NCBI GenBank assembly: GCA_029857855.1
Contig: JAOUGG010000221.1
Span: 1 to 5,684 of the forward strand
Direction of reading: 5' to 3'
Length of the DNA: 5,684 nt
Origin: Acidimicrobiia bacterium
GTDB lineage: Bacteria > Actinomycetota > Acidimicrobiia > Acidimicrobiales > SZUA-35
How positions within the stretch are numbered: position 1 is the stretch's first letter; each line of letters starts with the position of its first letter. Below, piece by piece: positions 1-4,554 of the stretch. Both the position numbers and the translations under genes were made by a program. Below the pieces are notes generated by a model. The model saw nothing but the letters and a program-made list of their open reading frames with translations. It did not search any database and was not told where the DNA came from.

Positions 1-366
1 CTACCGGCGACGCTGTTCGACCAACGGGAGCTGCGGCGATTCGAGGTGACCGACGACCTCGCCCCCGACGACTACCTGCGGGCCGCACTCCCGATCTTCG
101 AACCGGTCGACGGCGCAACCATCGGGGAGGTCGAGCTGGTGAGTTTGCCCGACGGGCCCGAGGCCGGCGCCGTGAGCGTCGTGGCCCCGGACCGGGAAGG
201 CCGGATTCTCGCCCTCTCCGCCGGTCCACGGGTCACGGCAATCGTTTCGATGACGACAGCCCCGGGACAGCGCCAGGACTACGACGAGGTCGTCGAGGTC
301 ATCGCGGCGGCCACCACGTTCAGCGGAGACGGCGACGCCCTCTACGGGCGCCTCCTCACCGGGTGA
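1..366 (+). CDS. C-terminal part of an unidentified protein, 5' end outside window
   Basis: Frame 1 is open from the first base (LPATLFDQRELRRF...) to the TGA at 364-366, so the gene begins upstream. The GTG at 46 is only an internal valine codon and has no ribosome-binding site. The visible 121 residues are acidic and rich in Asp, Val and Ala. They show alternating beta-strand-like stretches (GEVELVSL, GAVSVVA, RILALSAG, VTAIVSMTTA) followed by a probable helix (YDEVVEVIAAATTF). A final strand followed by a helix ending in an aromatic residue is reminiscent of small secreted PsbP/LpqN-type domains, but this is only a resemblance of pattern. No catalytic motif is visible. The stop lies 40 nt before the amidohydrolase start on the same strand, with no obvious terminator between, so co-transcription is likely. 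Coding status is well supported by codon bias; the function is unknown. Confidence 0.8.
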   Translation, partial: LPATLFDQRELRRFEVTDDLAPDDYLRAALPIFEPVDGATIGEVELVSLPDGPEAGAVSVVAPDREGRILALSAGPRVTAIVSMTTAPGQRQDYDEVVEVIAAATTFSGDGDALYGRLLTG

Positions 367-406
367 GCGGGTTCGACGGAAACAGGATCGGAAGAAAGGA
401 CAGCTG

Positions 407-2308
407 ATGAGAACAGTGCTCGCAGCGCTGGCGGTGACGATCGCTCTGATCGGGCAGACGCCGGCGGCCGCCGCCCAGCAGGCCGACACCCTCGCCGTGG
501 TGAACGTCCACGTCATCACGATGGAGGATGAGTCGGTCATCGACGACGGTGTCGTCGTGGTGTCCGGCGATCGAATCGTCGATGTCGGACCGGCCGGTGA
601 GGTGGTCGTTCCCGGTGACGCCGTCACCATCGACGGAGCGGGCGGCTACCTGATCCCCGGACTGGTCGACGCCCACAGCCATCTGCTCGACAACGAGGAC
701 GCCCTCACCCTCAGCCTGGCCAACGGCGTCACCACCATTCGCGATCCCAACGCCGACTACGTGGGTACCGGATCCACCATCCTCGGGTGGCGTGACGAGA
801 TCGCGGCGGGCCAACGTCTGGGTCCGACGATCTTCGCCGCCAAGAGCCTTGGTGCGCTTCCCCCGCAGTTCAGCGGCGTCTACGACAACATCGACGCCGT
901 CACCGCACCGTGGCTGACCATCGACCCGGCCGCCCTGGAGCTGGCAGCGGACCCCGACAGCGCACGGGAACTGGTGAGGGCCGCTCACGAGCAGGGTTAC
1001 GACATCATCAAGGTCAACTGGTTCCTGAACCGCGACACCTTCGATGCCATCGTGGCCGCTGCAGCCGAGGTCGGCATGCCGATTCTCGCTCACGTTCCCG
1101 CCGACGTCGGCGTCGAGCACAGCATTCGATCCGGGGTCGAGATCCAGCACAATCCGAATCTGCTGGCCGCCGTGGCCAAGGACTACGAGCGCCGTCCGGG
1201 TGCCAACTATCTCGACATCTTCGATCTGTCGGAGGCCGATGGACGACTGCCGGACCTGGTCACTCTTATGGCCGACGAAGGGGTGTCCTTCACGCCGACC
1301 ATGTCAACCGACAAGGCGGCATTCGACATCTTCGCCAACCTGTCCGACCTGGCCAACGCCCCTATCTTCGAGCGACCGGAGTACGGCTACGTCAAACCGG
1401 CGACCCTTGCCGAGTGGAAGGACCCGGCAGCCGGGGAACTGGGCGTCGTGCTGCGTGATGCCGGTGCATCGAGCATCGAGGAGATCCTGCCACCGATCGA
1501 ACAGCGGGAGGCCATGTGGTCCTTCTATCAACGACAGCTGCGGGCACTCGTCGACGCCGGCGTGCCCGTTCTCGTCGGCTCGGACTCCAGCGCCCTCGGC
1601 GTGGTCTGGGGTTTCGCGGAGCACGACGAACTCGAGCTGTTCGTCGACGCCGGGTTGTCGCCCTACGAGGCACTGTCGGCCGCCACTCGAATCCCGGCCG
1701 AGGTCATGGACCCGTCGGGCGATTGGGGCACCATCTCGGCCGGGAGGCGGGCCGACCTCGTGCTGCTGTCGGCCAATCCGCTCGACGACATCACGAACAC
1801 CAGGCAGATCGAGGGAGTGATGGCCCGAGGCCGATGGTTCACAAAGGCCGATCTCCAGGGGGCGCTCGACGACATCGCCGCCCGCTACGAGGCACTGGCC
1901 GCCGGGGCCGTCACTCTGGAGCCGGTCTCGACCGAGCTGTTCTCCGGGCTGGCCCCGGCCGGCTGGAACCCGCTCGGCCCCGGCGCCCTGGCCCGCGGTA
2001 ATCCCGACGTCGATCCGACCGTCTTCATCCAGATCGTGGCACCCGACACTCCGCCGGACGCCCTGGCCCTGCAGGTTGTCGAGCGGTACGGGGTGACGGA
2101 TCTGGGCCCGCCCCGCGACACGTTCCAATCCGAGAGTCTGACGTGGTCCATCCGGCTGATCGAGCACGACGTCGGCATCCTAGGCGTGGCGTTGGCCGAG
2201 CAGGACGGCGTGTCCTACCTCGTCATGGTGGTGGCCCAACCCGACGAGGCCGACCTGCTGGCCAACACGCTCTTCTTCCCGGCCGTTTCGGCGCTCACGC
2301 CCACCTGA
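407..2308 (+). CDS. Secreted metal-dependent amidohydrolase (imidazolonepropionase/prolidase-like) with C-terminal extension
   Basis: A 633-residue protein of the amidohydrolase superfamily, which hydrolyses amide or related bonds at a metal centre. Residues 1-24 form a Sec-type signal peptide (MRT, a hydrophobic core, then cleavage near AAA-QQ), so it is probably exported. A small beta-sandwich (about 28-80) precedes the barrel. The metal-site motif GLVDAHSH ends at H90 and H92. Other expected ligands are K202 in DIIKV (likely carboxylated lysine), H229 in LAHVP, H248 in IQHN and the catalytic D393 in VGSDS. The barrel closes with the family hallmark RRADLVLLSANPLDD (447-461). This pattern matches COG1228-type imidazolonepropionase/Xaa-Pro dipeptidase-like enzymes; the substrate cannot be told. 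Residues from about 500 to 633 are an extra domain beyond the usual length of roughly 400-480. The ATG at 407 is supported by AAAGGA at 395-400 with 6 nt spacing. It is probably in an operon with the preceding gene. Confidence 0.93.
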   Translation: MRTVLAALAVTIALIGQTPAAAAQQADTLAVVNVHVITMEDESVIDDGVVVVSGDRIVDVGPAGEVVVPGDAVTIDGAGGYLIPGLVDAHSHLLDNEDALTLSLANGVTTIRDPNADYVGTGSTILGWRDEIAAGQRLGPTIFAAKSLGALPPQFSGVYDNIDAVTAPWLTIDPAALELAADPDSARELVRAAHEQGYDIIKVNWFLNRDTFDAIVAAAAEVGMPILAHVPADVGVEHSIRSGVEIQHNPNLLAAVAKDYERRPGANYLDIFDLSEADGRLPDLVTLMADEGVSFTPTMSTDKAAFDIFANLSDLANAPIFERPEYGYVKPATLAEWKDPAAGELGVVLRDAGASSIEEILPPIEQREAMWSFYQRQLRALVDAGVPVLVGSDSSALGVVWGFAEHDELELFVDAGLSPYEALSAATRIPAEVMDPSGDWGTISAGRRADLVLLSANPLDDITNTRQIEGVMARGRWFTKADLQGALDDIAARYEALAAGAVTLEPVSTELFSGLAPAGWNPLGPGALARGNPDVDPTVFIQIVAPDTPPDALALQVVERYGVTDLGPPRDTFQSESLTWSIRLIEHDVGILGVALAEQDGVSYLVMVVAQPDEADLLANTLFFPAVSALTPT

Positions 2309-2406
2309 CCCTCGTTCTGAGGTGTGGGTGCCATCCATTGGCTCCGTGGGTGACCTCGACCGGTTTTGATCCACCCGTCGATCCCGGAACGTCATGAACC
2401 ACGTGC

Positions 2407-2481
2407 CTCCGCCTCGGAGCAGTTGCACCGCCACCGCCGTGGCGATCCCGACCGCTCGTTTGGTGCGGATTTCGAACGAGC
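2407..2481. repeat. Three consecutive perfect hairpins in the intergenic region after the amidohydrolase gene
   Basis: The stretch 2309-2504 has no convincing gene. It holds three back-to-back perfect inverted repeats: CTCCG/CGGAG (2407-2411 with 2415-2419), CGCCAC/GTGGCG (2429-2434 with 2439-2444) and GCTCGTT/AACGAGC (2454-2460 with 2475-2481). None is followed by a run of T. They could jointly act as a GC-type transcription stop for the upstream operon, or be a structured piece of older mobile DNA flanking the insertion sequence. The symmetry is directly visible; the role is inferred and uncertain. Confidence 0.35.
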
Positions 2482-2535
2482 ACGACGGCGACTGTCCCAC
2501 TCGAGGGAGTTGTGTAAGTGGGTGTGGTCCTGATT

Positions 2536-2560
2536 GATCCACGACCGGTGGTAGTGGATC
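2536..2560. promoter_or_regulatory. Stem-loop between insertion-sequence left end and transposase start
   Basis: GATCCAC (2536-2542) pairs perfectly with GTGGATC (2554-2560) across an 11-nt loop that itself contains the palindrome ACCGGT. It sits 17 nt before the transposase ATG. Such structures near insertion-sequence ends can limit transposase expression from outside transcription or bind transposase. Here the role is only inferred from position. Confidence 0.3.
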
Positions 2561-2577
2561 TGAGAGGATCACTTTTG

Positions 2578-3471
2578 ATGACTACCGATCAGAATGTTTC
2601 TGGTTCGAATGAGCTCGAACCGGTCCGGCCGACGGAGCTGGTGTTACCGCCGGATGCCGGGATGGCGTTGCTGGCTGATCGTCTGGTCGAACAGGCCCAC
2701 ACTGATGGGTCGCGTTGACCGGTGACGGTGGTTTGCTGACGGGTTTGATTCAGCAGGTCATGCACACCGCGTTGGAAGCCGAACTCACCGATCATCTCGG
2801 CTACGAACCCCACGCTGTTACCGGCCGCGCTTCGGGGAACTCCCGCAACGGCTCGTACCCGAAAACGGTTCGAACCGAGATCGGTGATGTCCGGTTGGAT
2901 GTGCCTCGGGATCGTAATGGCACGTTCGAACCGGTCACAGTCCCGAAAGGGCAGCGCCGGCTTGCTGGGATGGACCAGGCGATCATCTCGCTCTACGCCA
3001 AAGGGCTCACGACCGGTGATATCGAATCCCACCTGGAGGAAGTGACGGGCCAGGTCGTGCCACGTTCGACGGTGTCACGGATCACCGGCGCCATCATCGA
3101 AGACCTCACCGCGTGGCAGTCCCGGGCGCTTGACCCGGTGTATCCGGTACTGCTGGTGGACGGGATCCGCATCAAGGTCCGTGACGGTACGGTCTCCAAC
3201 AGGCTCGTGTACGTGGTGGTGGGTGTGAACATGGACGGCCAACGCGACATCCTCGGACTCTGGGTTGGGCCAACCGGCGGCGAGTCACCGAAGTTCTGGC
3301 TGTCGATGATGACCGAACTGAAGAACCGTGGCGTCGCCGACCTACTCGTGTTGTGTTGCGATGGGTTGAAAGGTCTCCCTGATTCGGCTCGAGCGATCTG
3401 GCCGTTTGTCGACGTCCAACTTTTGTGTCGTGCATCTGGTGCGTAACAGTCTGCGGTATGCGTCGAAACAG
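2578..3471 (+). pseudogene. IS256-family transposase, frameshifted twice and truncated
   Basis: The ATG at 2578 follows a GAGAGGA ribosome-binding site (2562-2568). It opens a frame (MTTDQNVSGS...) that hits TGA at 2716 after 46 codons. The protein continues in another frame from about 2709 to 3419 (LTGDGGLLTG, then HLGYEPHA, GNSRNG, VPRDRNG and LYAKGLTTGDI), and from 3421 in the first frame again (CVVHLVRNSLRYASK). Inserting one G into the GGG at 2707-2709 restores TDGVALTG, the form usual in this family; removing one base near 3420-3424 restores VQ-x-CVVHLVRN. Two catalytic aspartates are visible: D in LLVDG (codon 3159-3161) and D in CCDGLKG (codon 3360-3362). The final catalytic glutamate and roughly the last third of a usual 400-430-residue protein are missing. 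Similarity ends at about 3468; the frame then runs on to a stop at 3601-3603 through unrelated sequence. Transposition activity is very unlikely. Confidence 0.85.
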
Positions 3472-3643
3472 ATGGGTGCCAGTTCGACCCTTGAGACGAT
3501 CCAGGACAATGGAGGCGGTACCACGCTGGTAACACTGGCAGAGGTGACTCAGGGCCGATCTCGGTCACCAATGGTCAACGCGCATCCGCCGAAACCCCAG
3601 TAACCAAGCCGTTTCAGCACCTCAGAACCACCCGCACGCACCT
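3472..3643. other. Unassigned junction sequence between transposase break and tRNA fragment
   Basis: I see no gene or RNA here. The plus-strand frame continuing from the broken transposase (GASSTLETIQDNGGGTT..., stop at 3601-3603) has no recognisable family features and is probably just read-through. The segment is best described as recombination-junction DNA of unknown source, ending directly at the tRNA-Ser fragment. Confidence 0.4.
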
Positions 3644-3700
3644 TCTTGAAAACCGTTGAGCCCTCACGGGTTCCGGGGGTTCGAATCCCCCTCTCTCCGC
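3644..3700 (+). other. 3' fragment of a tRNA-Ser(UGA) gene, candidate attachment site (att)
   Basis: The segment reads as the 3' part of a serine tRNA. It contains the anticodon loop CTTGAAA with anticodon TGA (3645-3651), the 3' strand of the anticodon stem ACCGT (3652-3656) and a long variable arm with pairable sides (about 3657-3674). A perfect T-arm GGGGG-TTCGAAT-CCCCC follows (3675-3691), then the acceptor strand TCTCTCC (3692-3698) and discriminator G (3699). The upstream bases CACCTT do not pair with the anticodon stem, and no 5' half (a GGAGAGA start with D-arm) is in the window, so it is not a functional tRNA. A 57-nt piece from anticodon loop to 3' end is the typical core copied by tyrosine integrases at tRNA genes. 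From its orientation, the integrated DNA should lie to the left and the original chromosome to the right. Confidence 0.8.
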
Positions 3701-3720
3701 TTAGAGACAAGAGAATGTTT

Positions 3721-4017
3721 CTAGTTCGAACCCGGATTCGTCCCTTGCGCTGGGTAGATCCGGATGTCCCAGACGATGATGTCGTCGTGGCGCTCGATGA
3801 GCTGGAGTGCAATTGGCAGCAGCGCAATGGCTGCGGTGAAGATTCGAGTACCGTCCCTTTGTACCGGTAGGACAGACCAAGCCGCTTCAGCTTCGACTGT
3901 CGTTCGGTGAAGAAGCTGGTACAGGTCGCCAACGTGTACGTCGTTCCCCAAGTCGGCACCCTGGCTCTGCCACCACCGGTCGACGTCGCCAAGAACGTGA
4001 GCTGCGATCAGGAGCAC
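3721..4017 (-). CDS. Small hypothetical protein (98 aa), divergent partner of the 55-aa gene
   Basis: I do not recognise this protein. The frame starts at GTG (4017-4015), only three codons after an in-frame TAG, so the start is essentially fixed. It ends at TAG 3723-3721, 21 nt from the tRNA-Ser fragment. The sequence looks like a real soluble protein: a helical N-terminus (MLLIAAHVLGDVDRWW), an acidic middle, and hydrophobic segments (IFTAAIALLPIALQLIERH, DDIIVWDIRIY) too mixed to be clear membrane spans. Third-position GC is lower than in the amidohydrolase and serine hydrolase genes, which fits acquired DNA. No Shine-Dalgarno is present. Instead TAGCGT (4029-4024 on this strand) lies 6 nt before GTG, as expected for a leaderless actinobacterial mRNA. 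Divergent pairing with a tiny gene across a shared 49-bp control region suggests a two-gene module, but the function is unknown. Confidence 0.6.
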   Translation of the reverse strand: MLLIAAHVLGDVDRWWQSQGADLGNDVHVGDLYQLLHRTTVEAEAAWSVLPVQRDGTRIFTAAIALLPIALQLIERHDDIIVWDIRIYPAQGTNPGSN

Positions 4018-4066
4018 CCTGCTACGCTATCGGCCGCGATCCGGCGGATGTGGTAACCTGCGGAGC
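4018..4066. promoter_or_regulatory. Divergent promoter region with two leaderless-type -10 boxes and a central palindrome
   Basis: Leftward, TAGCGT (reverse strand of 4024-4029) is 6 nt from the GTG at 4017. Rightward, TAACCT (4053-4058) is 8 nt from the ATG at 4067. Both fit the TANNNT -10 consensus of Actinobacteria at the spacing seen when transcription starts at or next to the start codon. Between them ATCCG-G-CGGAT (4039-4049) is a perfect 5-1-5 inverted repeat whose centre (4044) is within 2 nt of the midpoint of the region. No convincing -35 boxes are visible. A regulator bound at the palindrome could control both genes; that is inference. Confidence 0.5.
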
Positions 4067-4234
4067 ATGGAACCTCGTCGAGTGCCGGTGGCGGAATGGC
4101 GCAAGATGTCTGAAGCCGAGCAGCGAGCGGTCATAAGGTCCGGAATGATGGACCCGGAGGATCTCCCGGAGGACTTCAGGTCGTTGATCGACGAGATGCT
4201 CGCAGGGAGTCGACCTCTGCCATCGTCGGCGTAG
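4067..4234 (+). CDS. Small hypothetical acidic protein (55 aa)
   Basis: ATG 4067-4069 to TAG 4232-4234 encodes MEPRRVPVAEWRKMSEAEQ and continues to LAGSRPLPSSA. I cannot assign a family. The protein is highly charged. It has a likely helix from about residue 8 to 25 (VAEWRKMSEAEQRAVIRSG), a short DPEDLPEDF turn, and a second helix (RSLIDEMLAG). The overall look is that of a small two-helix antitoxin-like or adaptor protein, but that is only an impression. CGGAG at 4061-4065 is too close to the ATG to be a useful Shine-Dalgarno; the -10-like TAACCT 8 nt upstream points to leaderless translation. It is divergent to the 98-aa gene. Coding support is the start context, balanced codon use and plausible amphipathic composition. 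Confidence 0.55.
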   Translation: MEPRRVPVAEWRKMSEAEQRAVIRSGMMDPEDLPEDFRSLIDEMLAGSRPLPSSA

Positions 4235-4284
4235 ATCTACTAGGACCAAGCCGGGTGTTTCCCATGCAGGCCCAATCCAGTGTT

Positions 4285-4554
4285 TCAGGGGTTCGAACTT
4301 AGTCGCATTAGGACCGCTGTTGTGATGTCGCATGACGTCGGAAACCTTTGAACCCTCGGGTTCAGGGGTCTGCGAACCTGTACGGCGAAGATCGGGACCT
4401 TCTGATGGATCACCGTTTCGGTACGTCGACTCGGCATTCGTCCAGTCAGGGATCGAGGTCGCCGGGTCCGGACCAGCTGCAAGGCCACACAACCGATCGA
4501 GAGCAACTCGGCTGTCTCGTCGATTGTGTCGGCCACCACCACGCGGGTGGTCAT
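4285..4554 (-). CDS. Weak 89-aa reading frame translationally coupled to the serine hydrolase, possibly decayed
   Basis: Its ATG (4554-4552) overlaps the TGA of the serine hydrolase (4553-4551) in the ATGA arrangement typical of coupled actinobacterial genes, which is the main support. The first about 30 residues (MTTRVVVADTIDETAELL...) look protein-like with GC-rich third positions. The rest is Arg-rich, has irregular codon use and runs antisense through the 4349-4364 hairpin before stopping at 4285. It may be the intact start of a gene whose remainder was replaced by the recombination events at this site, or not a gene at all. No family is recognisable. Confidence 0.25.
   Translation of the reverse strand: MTTRVVVADTIDETAELLSIGCVALQLVRTRRPRSLTGRMPSRRTETVIHQKVPIFAVQVRRPLNPRVQRFPTSCDITTAVLMRLSSNP
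4341..4378 (+). other. Degenerate sequence resembling the same tRNA-Ser 3' region, possible older att remnant
   Basis: Bases 4343-4368 align with 3651-3678 of the tRNA-Ser fragment with 23 identities in 26 aligned positions and one 2-nt gap (for example AACC-TTGA, CCCTC, GGGTTC and GGGG in the same order and on the same strand). The part after 4368 has lost T-arm and acceptor pairing. It therefore looks like a decayed copy of the variable-arm region. The resemblance is visible, but it is short, so chance cannot be excluded. Confidence 0.35.
4349..4364. terminator. Perfect 7-bp hairpin between convergent genes
   Basis: TGAACCC (4349-4355) and GGGTTCA (4358-4364) form a perfect inverted repeat with a 2-nt centre. 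It lies between the 55-aa gene (ending at 4234 rightward) and the serine hydrolase (ending at 4551 leftward), where a shared terminator would be expected. No T-run follows on either strand, so termination is only a possibility. The hairpin may simply be the remnant of a tRNA variable arm. The rest of 4235-4550 holds no other feature I can support apart from the weak 89-aa leftward frame. Confidence 0.3.

Larger units (their letters stand above)
2505..3471 (+). mobile_element. IS256-family insertion sequence remnant (left end kept, right end lost)
   Basis: The element carries a transposase clearly of the IS256 (Mutator-like) family. The left boundary is placed at about 2505 because GGGAGTTGTGTAAGTG (2505-2520) resembles terminal sequences of actinobacterial IS256-family elements; this is from memory, and the exact end base is unsure. 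The inverted copy expected at the right end (CACTTACACAACTCCC) is not found anywhere in the window, and transposase similarity stops abruptly near 3468. The right end has therefore been deleted or replaced, and no target-site duplication can be assessed. Between the left end and the transposase start lies a stem-loop (2536-2560). Confidence 0.7.

Noticed and set aside
2180..2572. Leftward frame with a coherent stretch (EIRTKRAVGIATAVAVQLLRGGG)
   Set aside because: It crosses the insertion-sequence end and runs antisense into the amidohydrolase without a natural stop in the intergenic region; I recognise no family, so it is most likely a shadow.
97..2937. Repeated TTCGAACCGGTC at 97-108 and 2926-2937
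   Set aside because: Both encode Phe-Glu-Pro-Val in real frames with the favoured codons; likely coincidence rather than a repeat element.
2715..3446. A separate 243-aa transposase gene starting at TTG 2715
   Set aside because: The family N-terminus is encoded just upstream in another frame and both ends are frame-broken, so it is one damaged gene rather than a short intact one.
3644..3700. A functional tRNA-Ser gene
   Set aside because: The D-arm, 5' acceptor strand and 5' anticodon-stem strand are all missing.
3603..3891. Near repeat ACCAAGCCG-T/C-TTCAGC at 3603-3618 and 3876-3891
   Set aside because: Fifteen of 16 matches is within what chance can give in a window of this length, and no further similarity flanks it.
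3549..3992. Leftward 147-codon frame containing GERGIRTPGTREG
   Set aside because: This peptide is the antisense translation of a tRNA-Ser T-arm and acceptor region, a well-known source of false hypothetical proteins; the rest is Ser/Thr/Arg-rich without protein character.
4022..4492. Leftward 156-codon frame antisense to the 55-aa gene
   Set aside because: Composition is His/Arg/Pro-rich with no domain character, and it opposes a better-supported start with a leaderless promoter.
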